From Saxidomus purpurata (lineage: Eukaryota > Mollusca > Bivalvia > Venerida > Veneridae), in the NCBI GenBank assembly GCA_022818135.1, contig JAFMSR010000005.1, positions 35,969,959 through 36,033,958 on the forward strand: 64,000 nt of DNA. Direction: 5' to 3'. A program made the position numbers and the translations under genes. Below, one piece after another: positions 1 through 12,400 of the stretch. Each line of letters starts with the position of its first letter. The stretch's first letter is position 1. The notes under the pieces were generated by a model that ran no database searches, was not told the DNA's origin, and saw nothing but the letters and a program-made list of their open reading frames with translations.

Positions 1-162
1 GGCAACCGGCCTTATCTTTAGAACTATGCGACGGACAAGGCAACCGGGCTTATAAATTGAAATATGCGATGAACGCGGCAACCGGTCTTATCTTTAGAAT
101 TATGCGACGGACGAGGCAACCGGCCTTATATATAGAACTTTGCTATAAAGGCGGCAACCGGA
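1..162. repeat. 38-bp tandem repeat, cut by the window edge
   Basis: Units begin with GGCAACCGG at 1, 39, 77, 115 and 153, so the period is exactly 38 bp and four full copies are visible before the pattern stops. The units diverge by several bases. The left end lies outside the window, so the full array may be longer. The units abut without spacers. Confidence 0.9.
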
Positions 163-3090
163 CTAAGTCAACGGAAGAAGCTTCATAAGCGACAAAGAGC
201 CAGTAAGATATATCGGTAGTCAGGCTGTCACGGTAGCGTCGCACATTTCCCCACTATACTCAACAACTCTATAGTGTTTTAGGCAGTACTTCCAGTTGTG
301 GTATTGTCCAATGAAATTCTACCACAGCTAGAACCATCCTTACGTCACCGAAATCTCACTTCTTAATGCCTTGTACTCTAACCCCATGTAATACTGTTGA
401 GATCCATTAAAGACTGGAAAATATGGTCACTTTTGCAAAAGTTCGTTAAGAACACGTTTCACAATAAAACTCTACCATAACTTGCAGTGGAGTATATGGT
501 GCAGCATCCATCTTTGACATAGGGGTCATAATTGAAGAGATTTGAAGCGATCTTCGTCAGTAAACACACATGTCAGAGACTGACTTTTGCTAAGATACTG
601 TTTGCCTCATTTAATGACACCCGCAATTGCACTGTCTGTAAAAGTGAAAACTACTATGACTCCTTATTGTGGGTCTAGGGCAACGCCGAACGTTGTAGGG
701 GCACTTCCGAAGTTGCTATGAAGTCGTTAGAATCATACCACATGTGCAACTTATGTTGATAAACCGGGTCCTTTGGGCAGTTATTTTAGAAATCTGGTTT
801 TGCTACCTTGAGACAAAAGTGCGAGGTCAGAACCATGAATTTAAAAAGAAATTTAAATTCAAGTAATCCAAGAGCACACAAACACACAAATGTTATGGGA
901 TGACAGGGAAATATCTAAATTGCCTCCAAAAAATCAAAACCAGACCATAGGCCTTATCACAAATGCATCAAAAAATCATAACGACTGTAAACATGATGAA
1001 ATCTGCATAATAAATCAAAACCATTACAGACGTTAACATATTTTCATCAACCATGACTATACGCATTAACGCCTTTAATTAATATTACCTACATTGTAAC
1101 GATATAAAATACTCGGTTTCGCACAATTTAAAAGACTAGACGCGTCGCGATCGCAAAAGTCCTTGAATGATGTACAATTCTAGTGAAACCTATAAACGCG
1201 GTGCAAAGATTTTGATCACATGTTTATATTTGTGTCTATAGAGATGAACAGATACATGTTAACAGTTCGAGTTTTCTTCTGTCGTATTTAGCAATCTAAG
1301 TATAGCCAGGATGTGTTTGTATTCAACATTATGCTATTGATTATGATCAGAAATAATGACTCAAATTTGCCGACTTGTCCTGTCTTTTCAGTCCAGTACT
1401 TACTTGAAAGACATGCACTCACATACCTACAGTATTTAACTACTTGTACATTACATTGCTCTTTGTATTCTACTATAAAAAAAGTAGACCAAACGTTCGA
1501 ATTTATTCGGCCTTATCATTTTGATAAATCTTCGCTTTAACCAAGGTGTTGACGTTTAATGCATGCATTTCTGCATTATCCTGTCATGTTTTGATCAATT
1601 ATGGGATCTATTTCATTATTTATGCGCACAACGATATATTAAAGGTGAAACTTTGCTTCAAACGACGTTGGAGGTGTGATTGTGGTACTAACACACTTTT
1701 GTTTAATGTTATCGTGGATCAAAGCATAACTCAAAACTATCAGATATCGTTTTCTAGTCGGACATTCGTCAGTCTACTACAATATGATATATGGGCCTCA
1801 TTGTTACAAAGAAATCGTCTTAGCTTACGAATGGGGCCCTGATGTATAGTTTATTCTGAGCCGCATTCGCCAAAACATTTACCCTCGGGCTGGATATTAC
1901 CATTTTCACCTACAACCGGTGAAAGATTCTTATATATTATACACGGAACAAATGTTTGCCAGGAAGAAATGTGAGACACGGGGTTTGGGTCTTTTTCCAG
2001 GTCAAATAATCACTTAACCGTTTTGAAATCATATGCTCAGAGTTGCATTAAGGATTTATTATAGAGAATAGAATGAGTATAGTTATGCAAAAATATGTCT
2101 GCTTGTGCTTGGTCAACTGTATTTTGATTCGCAATTCCTCTGTTAAGAGTCGCTTTGATGTGCTTTAATTTCAATCTACTGTGCTTGTTTGAGAATGGTT
2201 TGTTCCATCACGGGATCGAACCGCACATCCCATGTCTTTTCATTCCGAACTCAATTCAAGACTTACCCATGGTCAGAGATTGGCTCGTTTGCATTTGACT
2301 GATGTGCCGTAAAACTAGACACAAGTCTTTAATCCATCTTGTTGGAGTGAAGCACGTGTTGACAAGCATTCAACATGACAGTTTAAAAACAATATTTGCG
2401 GTCAATGTTTTTCTTTTTCGCAAACGGGCCAAGCAAGAAGGAACTTTTTCGTAGGTTTATAATTCAGTTCGGCTTTATAAGTTTTAAACTATGTCGCAGC
2501 GATGTTATATGAACGTAGTGTTCAATTAAATCATTGAATGCGATTTTTTATCTTACATTATCGTATAAATGCTTGTTAGTATTACATTGCGACATGATAA
2601 TAAAGTTTTCATTCAGCGTTTAGTATGGGATTTAACTTGCTGGCATATATACATACAGTGAAATTATTTTGAAAACCTGCAGTGGGGATGCGCTACTTAA
2701 AAAGGTCATTTCACAATTGAGTGAATATTCAATCATTTACTACAATTTAACGGCCATTACACGGTTGGATTTAAATGTAATATAAATAATTCAACAAACC
2801 AGTGTAACTGTGTTAATCTGGGTGGATATTTCGTAAAAAGGGAAATACTAGTAACGATCTATTTTCTGTTTCGGTGGATATAATCGGTTTATAGATAAGT
2901 AGGAGGGGAATGATGTGACTGCACTAAAGAAAGACGAAAAACAGAACCATAATTGAATAACAATAGAATGAGTGTTTGATAAGGAGCTCAATTAATTACT
3001 GAATAGGTATTTTCAGAGTAGGCAGTGTTTTACTATTTAGTTATCAATTAGATCGGGAAAATTAACAGTCTTTCTTAACTAGTGCACAAA
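163..3090. other. Upstream flank of the TINAGL1-like gene, no gene seen
   Basis: No ORF here looks coding. The short ORFs near 1313-1842 have no recognisable motif. A TATAAATA string at 2781-2788 sits about 300 bases before the ATG at 3091 and could be a TATA box, but in sequence this AT-rich it is weak evidence. A tRNA-like B-box (GGTTCGATCCC on the minus strand, near 2210-2222) may mark an old SINE; no matching A-box was found. Confidence 0.4.
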
Positions 3091-3409
3091 ATGTTGAATT
3101 TTACAAAGAAAGTTGGAATTTTAAGCACTGTGATATTATTCTTGTGTATAATTTCAATATGTGAGAGTAGAGAAGTAAAACGATTGCATAGATCCAAACG
3201 ATATATAGAATGGGGACCGGATATAGCTGGCCCATATTGTGAGACGCGTCCTGGTGGATGCTGTCCGGGACGTATTGACGAGTGTTCTGTACCTATTCTG
3301 GACACATTTTGTTATTGTGATGAGTTTTGTAACAGGACTAGAGGTGACTGCTGTCCGGACTTCTTCTCTTACTGTTTCGGGGGAAGAAACACGCCTGCTC
3401 CAGTTAGAG
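3091..3409 (+). CDS. TINAGL1: TINAGL1-like exon 1: signal peptide and somatomedin-B-like module
   Basis: Encodes residues 1-106 and one base of codon 107. The h-region is about residues 8-24. Ten cysteines follow (50, 57, 58, 65, 74, 76, 80, 87, 88, 95); the CYCDEFC and DCCPDF motifs are the somatomedin-B/TINAG signature. The donor is GAG|GTAATT at 3410. Reading into the intron meets TAA at 3415-3417, so retention would give a secreted product of about 108 residues. The GTG in frame at 3082 is not a credible start. Confidence 0.92.
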
Positions 3410-6400
3410 GTAATTAAAACTTTATATCGTTCCGTTTCGGTTGGAAAACACGCCTGCTTCACGGTTAGAAGTACGATTTTTCTCGCCCTGTTACGGCGAA
3501 AGAACCAGACCTGTTCCAGTTCGAGGTAAGATCTTTCTTGTCCTGTTTAGGTGAAAGAACACCTGTTCCGGTTAGAGGTAAAACTGTTTTCGTCCTGTTA
3601 CGGTGAAAGAACCACACTTGTTCCAGTTACGTAGAGGTAAGGTCTTTCTCGACACCTGTTCCAAATAGAGGGAAAATTTCGGTGAAAGTGAAATAGCTAC
3701 ACCCGTTCCAGTTAGAGGTTAGATCTGTCTCTTTTTGTTTCGATTACAGAACCACGCCTTCTCTACCCAATTAGAGGTTCTGTTTCGGGTGGAGAACACC
3801 TGTTCCAGTTAGAGGTAAGGTTTTTCTCGTCATGTTTCCTTTAACTAAACCCACACTGCGGAATATCTTTAAGACAGAGCGCATGATAACTTTAATGATA
3901 ATGAAATTCATATCTTGAGCTATTTCATTCATCACTTAGATATAAACTAAAAGCTTCATATTTTAATATCATTTTTAAGTCGCTGACATGACAATTTTAA
4001 AATTAAAATTTTCGTAAATTTTCGTTTAACGTTCATAAAATTGTGACGTTCGGGCCGTAAAAAGATCATAAACGAAATACAAATTTGAAAAATGCAAATT
4101 AGTTCTTTTTTCATTTGAATATTTATATCTGTTCAAATGAGACAGTCAAACATCCCTTGGGCTAAAAAAATGCTGTTTGCATGCTGATTATTCTTATTAT
4201 ATATACTGGTTATACAAAATGTACATTTCGACTATAGACAAATACGATGTACCTGTCTGTGATATATTTGATCGGATAGTAACGTCATATATAAATCAAT
4301 TTTTCAATTTGCGCAAGATTTTCTCACTGAAGGACATATTATAAAAAAAGTTCATATTTCTTTTATATTTAAATTAATCTATACTGAATAAATAAGGCTA
4401 TGGTTTACGGTAACTGAATCTCTCTTTCTTTATACTAAATGATCTAGACATTTTTCTAATGTCCTATTTAAACAGGTTTGTAAAAAAGATATATGAGTAG
4501 GATAGATATGATCCTTTGATCTCTTATCCGTGTTTGATGATTATTTTCTGTTATGACATACATCATATATCTTGTAATCATATGTTCATCCGAATATTCA
4601 TGATTAAAGCACGTAAAGTTCAGTCACCGGTGCTGGTTTTCATACATAAATTGCATGGAATGCACGGTGTAAACTATGTCTGCACTGTCTTTTTTAATTA
4701 AAAGTGGATTTTATATTTCAATCAGTATACTTATACTTACATGTGTTATGAATAATACTCTGAGGTCCTATGACTTGCCCATATTACAGAAACGATCCGA
4801 AATGATCAGTGAAGTAACTGACAGTCAGTTCGTCAGTTGTGATGGCTTTGTAAACATTGCTTGAATGTATATATTTCTGGCATAATTTACATTGTGTCGT
4901 GGCAGGAAAGATAAACACTGCAATTTTGACGACAACTTTGTCAATATTTTCCCTATTTGCTCAACATTAAGGCAACGCAAATATCACACTTATAGTACAA
5001 ATAGACTTCTTTCACAAAATTCTATTAACTTAACGGTTACACTATCTAGATAGTTTCGGTTTCAATGAGTAGAAATATGTAATTAGCCATTAACATGCTC
5101 CAGGAGAAATGAATTTAACTTGAAGCATCAAATGTAGTACATAGAATAAATGCACGTAACATAATAAATATGATGTAGAAGAAAGCATTAAATGAACAGA
5201 GCATGTGACAAGTTGACATGTACACAACGATGTAAAATGCATAACAGGAAGACAGCCTTGGTGTTTCATACATATCAAGGCTTTGGCCTAAATTTATACT
5301 ATCTCGGCAATGTCTAATCCCGTATTTGCATATAACGCGGATGTATTTTTTGTTTCAAATGCGCGGGACCTAGTTAGCTTTCATAAAATAATGCGCACAT
5401 ATAGATGGTATCTGGCGGGTGTCACCGCAAGATATAGGTCAAAGTCTATCTTGGCAGACCCTAACAATTTAAATGATGAAGTGGTATCGTGCCAGATCTA
5501 TATCATCTACTGGCACTTTAAGCCTTGTTAGGAACGCAACAATGACCATATACACACGTATATAATGATATGTGCAGTGTTGAAGGTGACTGAGCTGAAT
5601 GGCCATTTACGCCGGTAACTTCTAGCAAAAATGCATAATGGTCACAGTAAACTTGAAATACACTCGGATCTTTGTAACGGTGTTCAGAGTTGGTGTATAT
5701 ACGAGAAAGAGGACTCGAACACGTTACCTCCGGAACTGAAGAAATGGTCAGCATTTAATCAAGCGCCCTGCAACTCTTTTGAAACTGTTCTAGGTCAGGC
5801 TAATTTTTCATAACCAAACATGACATGAACTATTTGAGTGGGAGCACTTGAATGGACGTTTTATATTCAAACAGCGTGCGGCAGAATAATAACTGTCGCG
5901 TGCTTTATGATTTTTAATAATAAAAATGTACTAAAAAATTAGAATTCAAAATTATGAAAATTTATGACGTTAATCAAAATGTGAAAGATGAGATTTTTAA
6001 CGTATGTTATGCATGAAATATTACTTTTTTTGGTAGGTTTGTTGGATGGTTGGTTCTCGGTCTTGTTGTTCTCTGGTAATTTTTATGATTGAAGATACAG
6101 TATCTATAAACACCCAGCTACGTAATTCACTGATAGGGTGTCATATTCGTCCACACTGTAAAACCCATCTACATTGTGACACAGCGTAAATCGTCACAAT
6201 AACTTAAAAATAATGAGGTTTTCACTTTCTCAATTAAGTCATTTTGTTGTTGTATATCGAAAAAAAAAATGTTACCGTTATTTAGACCTAACTAAACTGT
6301 CTAATACGGTGTACAAAACGTTACTATAGCATCCGTATTGTTTCCATGTATATGGTACTAAATTGATCGTCATGCGAATGCTATAGCACTCGGCACTTGT

Positions 6401-9400
6401 ACTGTGCCAGGTAGTAAAATACAAAGATGATCTAACTTTAATGTACACATTTCACTTTTTTCGAATTTTTCCTCTTTTTTTTTAGATATGTTCACCTTTT
6501 TTCAAATATTTTCCTTCTATCGCAACCGTGATTTCCTTTTGTTGTCAAAGAGACAGCACCCAATTCAGCAAATTATACCCGAAGGAAATGCAAGTTACTT
6601 ATTGCCGATTAACTAAACAGGCTAATGAAAGTTTAGATAAATCTGAAGTAAAAATGATTTTCAAAACATAATCAAAATATCGTATGTCAATTTTAGATGG
6701 TAGTTTCAATGCTTTTACATTTTAGATATTTATTTTTACTCTGAGTTCAGCCTCGTCATTAATTTCAACTGATCTACAAACCTAGATAAAAGGAATGTTA
6801 TTAAATTACCAAAGTTAAATTTAATTGAATTGCATGAGAACTTAATGCTATCTGTATACAACTTTTTATATCGGCTTTCACAAACTTTTAAGGCATTAAG
6901 CGTTACTGATACGTGCATGGATTCAGTTGAATTAATGACGAAGCTGCTTTTAAGTCTAGACAGAAACAGTTGTTGTTCTATAAAGTGCTTAAAAAGTAAG
7001 ACGCGGTGTCTATACTGTAGTGGTCAAAACAAACAATACCGGTTTCTAGCCTAAATATGCAGGTCAGCATCATTATATGTCAGCAACCAATACAAAAAAT
7101 GTACTTGACATTAATTGGAAGATGCAAACTGCGACACAGATTGTCTGAAGTTGCGTGGGAAGCCCTACTGAAAACAATATTCTTTATTCAGAAAAAAACT
7201 AATTTATCGTATCCTTTTCACCTTCATATGCTTATACAAAAAGCCCCCGCCAACGTGGTCTCTGTGGGTAATTGTTCGAAACAGTACAGTGCGTGCGATT
7301 AAGTGTCGTCTGCGGCAAAATGTCTGCTAAATTCATCCTGTCTCCGTGGGTACTCCAGACGCTTTTTCAGTTGCTCCGATAATGTGTAAGTAGGACTGAC
7401 AATTTCTTTATTGTCGTCTGCTGTTATCTTCAAGAGCCCTCGTCATTTTTCGGTGGCTTTAAACTCCGCTCTGATATGGTTAAACTAATCCAGTATTTAA
7501 ATATTTAGATGATTATGGAGAATATGAATTTTTGATAATTTGAATGAAAGAGATATAAACGTCTTATTATATGGTAATAAATCAAATATTATTATTCACT
7601 GCGCCATAATATATAAGATTGAACAAGATTAAGTTAATGATATGATCAGCTTTATAGCATGATCATGAAGTCGCATATCTTTTAAAAGGATGTTTGACAC
7701 CTATAAAAAACGTGTAATATAACTTTAAAAAAAAGACCCGGAATTAACTAGAAGTGTGTCCACAGACGCCCCAACTTTCCACCTTTGTCACAAAACAAGA
7801 GCAGATATCCGTATCAGTGCTCCTAAATGAGTGACGGTTTTAAACTATCTGCACTACAAGCTTAATTTGACAAGATAAAGGGGAGAGGGTGGGGAGAGGG
7901 GAATTGAAAACAGAGACAATGCAGAATTAAGGTTATTAGTTACCTTCTCTTCATATATTCTGTCACTATGTCTGATATAAAGTTAATCTTTTTTAGAATT
8001 ATGTTGCAGACAAGTATATTTTCATACAAAAAAGGAAGATAATTTAAAAGATAGGGTCAGCTAGAGTTATGGTTCTAAGTTACTGCACTCACGCACAATG
8101 TCCTCAACCACTGTGTGAAATATCAACACAATCACTTGCATAGTTTTCGAGTTTTGCTCCGGACAAACATATTTTATAGAAAGATAATTCAAAAACAGGG
8201 TTGGCTAGAGTTATGGTTCTTAATCATTATATTACATGTACCTCCTCATGTTTTCTATCAATGTGTGAAGTATGAACATAATCCTCTTAACACTTTTTTA
8301 GTTGTGCGTGCCACAAATTTGCCATGACGATTACTTGATTGCTGGTCCAATATAAAACTTAAACCCGGGTGCTCAACTTCTCATCCCAATTATCATTTGT
8401 ATGAAGCTATTTGACTCTACACCAGTTAGTACAGGAGCAGTGCGTGCCACACTATTTTCGGGACGTATATACGGACGGAACGACAAGAGCAAATATATAT
8501 GCCACCCCTAGTGAGGGCATAATAAAAAACAAGGAAGGATACAAAACATGTGCACATGTACATATTCCGAAGTTAGACGAATATACGCCGTGTTTGTTGT
8601 TCTTTTTTAAGTTATAAACTGTTCAGAAACAATTGTCAATATTGCAAGGTTAATATAATCTTGAAATTCGACACAGTTGCCTCAAAATAAATAAAGGACA
8701 TCCTCCTGTTACCAAGCAGTCACATTGTGACGTTTGGAGTTTCTAGACCTACTTTGCGGAAATAATGATTACTATAAAGGTCACAGTGACCTTGCAAATT
8801 TACCTTTGGCATAGTCCCTCATATTCGACATATAATATAATTTTGCCCCAAAGCAAGTGAACCATCATATGAAGTTGAAGAGCGTACAGAAATATGTTTG
8901 GCGTTAACGTTTTGAAACAATTATTATTTTAAAAGTCACTGTGACCTTGACCTTTGACAGAGTCATCTCATAGTCGACAGGGAACAACATCCCATCATAT
9001 GAAGATGAAATGTATACGAAAGGTATTAGAGTTATTGGCCAAAACACGTTGGTAATTTTCAACATAAGGTGACTTTTGTCAGAGTAACTTCGAAATCAAA
9101 GGGAGTCAGACCCGCAACGGTTACTTCCATTTACAGTATATGTTTGGGCATCAGTAGCGGCGAATCAACAGATAATTACTTTAAAACACTTGCGATTAAA
9201 TTTGTGTGATCTGTCTCTGATATTTACATGTAACAAATTTACGGTAATATATCTACACTAAAGGTTAAAATCACACGATTATCGAAAAGGTGTATATGTA
9301 TTTTACTTTTTGATGGTCTGTATGCATGGTAAGTGCGTTCTCTGTAACTGTTAACTCATGCTTGTTGAGGCAGAATTTTTGGTGGTCTGTATGGTCAATA

Positions 9401-12400
9401 CGTCTGTCTTGTTCCACTCATACATCTTCTCTTTCGCCGTGTTAGGTTATGGAACACATACTCTTTGTCTTTATTCCTTCTTTTTAGCTCACCTGGGCAT
9501 ACATGTTTAAGGTGAGCTATTTTTAGCGCCTGGTGTCCGTTATCTGTCTCTCGTCTGTTTACTTTGTCAGAATGTTTGACTTTAATAATCCTATGTCAAG
9601 TTTTTAGAAATGAGTCATTGGGGTCGAAAACGTTTTACAAGTCCAGTTAACAGTATAGTGTACAGTTTGGAACAGAGATACAATACTGTCCTGCACTGAC
9701 CTTGATCTTATGTCTTGATTTTGAAGCCACAGTAGTGAATTATTGCCTGTATATTTTGCAAACACATTTTAAAAACTTGGACTTGGTGTATAAGCATGCA
9801 AGCAGATTTGAACAGTTTCATCAGCTGACGTTGATCATGAACTTTCAACCATTTTGGAGCTACAACGATAAAATGAAGACCTTGTGTATAATTTTGCAAG
9901 TTGATCTTAACTGACTGTGATGATGACAGTTTGACATACTGTCTTTACTACATTGCTATTATTTAGACCAAACATTTGTATATACAGTTTTGCAAAAAAG
10001 AGTTAAAAATTCTCTCAGCTGAACTTATGTTGTATGGCTTGTGATCTTGTCAAAAGAGATCAATTACACCCAGGTGAGCGATATAGGGCCGACATGACAT
10101 TACTTATGTTATTTGTTTTGGTGCTATTATACATTAATTAGGCAGGGGAAATTAAAAAAAAAATGCCATTTTACAATATTTATCATTGTAAATCACCGTT
10201 AGCGGAACATGTCACTGCCTAGCCTATGTTTTTTTTGTAAAAAAATGCCATTCAGACTGTGCAGGCAGACATACCCGTCAAATAAATTTGTCAGTCAAAG
10301 TGACATACAAATCACACTGCAGTGCACACCAGACTTGTATGCCAATCAGACTATATAACAAACCCATCAAACTTACATCCTCATCAGACCTTCATGCCCA
10401 TCAGACTACGGGTCCATCAGACTTACAAACCTATGAAAGTTGCATCCTCATCAGACTTACATGCCCATCAGACTTACATGCCCATCAGACTTTCATCCCC
10501 ATCAGACTACGGGCCCATCAGCCTGACATGCCCATCAGACTACGGGCCCATCAGCCTGACATGCCCATCATACTACGGGCCCATCAGCCTGACATGCCCA
10601 TCAGACTACACGCCAATCGAACTTACACGCCTACCAGACAAACATACCAAATAAATCAACACGCCAATCAGACTTTCATGCCCATCATACTACGGGCCCA
10701 TCAGCCTGACATGCCCATCAGACGTGCCAGTCGAACTTACACGCCTACCAGACAAACATACCAAATAAATCAACACGCCAATCAGACTTTCATGCCCATC
10801 AGACTACGGGTCCATCAGAATAATAATATTTATGATAATACGAATCTTTTTACTTTCAGAAGGTGTTATATTTAGACAACACATATTAAGTACAGTACAT
10901 TAATAGGTGGTTAATCTTATTTACAATGAGGTCTTCTGAAAAAAGTTTTAAAACAAATTCAAACAGGTATAAACAACACAATATTGATAAGACTATCGTA
11001 ATATGCATGCTAGTATACAGATAACATTAAAATGTAGAAACGATGACAGGCATAAAAGATCATACTTCACAATATATTAGTAAAGTAGTAAAGCATTTTT
11101 GCATTAGTAGTTACAATTTGTCAGTCTAAGCAGAAATGCTTTTAAGCTATATTTGAACGCATTGACAATTGACTTACACGCCGATCAAACTTACATGCCC
11201 AACAAACTTACATGCCAATAAAAATTATATGTCTATCAGACTTACACGACTATCAGAGAAATTTCACCCAGTGTGTAGCTGGGCTGGGGTTAGCATGTAC
11301 CACAAAGTAGTAAGTTGAGTGTTGGTGTTTGGCACAGCTGTCGGTACGCCCACAAATTTTAACAAAAGTAATATAACAAGGGTAGATTGTGTAGGAAACA
11401 AATTAGAGTCTCGTATCTCGGATAAAATGGTACTTAGAATATTAGGTAATTATATCTACCGACACTACAATTTTAACAACACTTCACATGACATTTTAAC
11501 TACACTTAACACTGGCAGACATGCACTTTACAACACTGTACATCAGCAGGGCAATATGTGGCATGTTTATCGCAAGTGTGTGCTGTATACACTGACAAGA
11601 GACATTTCCGAGACTGTGAAATCAAGCGTTCTATAATTTCGAATCTAATTTCAAAGTCTTCCTGATTAAAAGACTCTGGTCCAGTTGACTTGATGTCCTG
11701 CTTCAGTGGCCTTGTGACTTATAATCACTCAACCTCTCGCTGTTGGAAGGTCATGGATTCGAGCCCCGCTGTCGACCTGAATCTTATGTAAGAAGAGTAC
11801 TTTCGGAGAATGGATGTGTGGTACCAGTCCTTAACAGAAACATAAATGCATAATTGATTGTCAAACCCCAATAAAAAGATAGCTGGTGAAGGTTGGTATA
11901 TACCTACCAGTTTTCATACCCCGCCCCCTTACCACTTAAAAAAATGAACAATGTAACTTCCGATTGTATGTGATAGCCCGACAAAGTAATGTTTTTTTTC
12001 TTTTTCCTGCATGAAAGTTTATGAAAGCGGAATAAATAAACTAATAATCTCCACATTCAGTCTTTAAAAAAAACGTACGGTGCAATTATTTAAGTAATTT
12101 TTTTCAAAAACGTTTCCTCAACTGTAGGCCTAAGTGATCGTAAAACAGAATCGAAAGGGACTATGTGGCTTTATTATGATGTTCGAATAAACATTCTCAC
12201 ATCTTAATCGTCTAAACAAGAAGCATTTCCTATAAACAATGTGCACTGCATGCACAGTAACGTTTGTATATTAGGTATTCGAGTAAACATTTATATGTAT
12301 GTGAACTTAATCCATGCTTGTTCCCATTTGAGAGTTAAAATTAATTCGACAACCTACTTTCTTTTCTTGTCTGCTGGGTCTCTACTTATTTTGCCATGTG

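Noticed and set aside
1..162. Regular 38-bp repeats here and at 46183 as a CRISPR array
   Set aside because: The units are contiguous with no spacers, and the genome is clearly eukaryotic.
10288..10875. 195-codon ORF in the CATCAGACT array as a repetitive protein gene
   Set aside because: The frame is open because of the repeat itself; there is no signal peptide, and the whole stretch sits in an intron with no transcript support visible.
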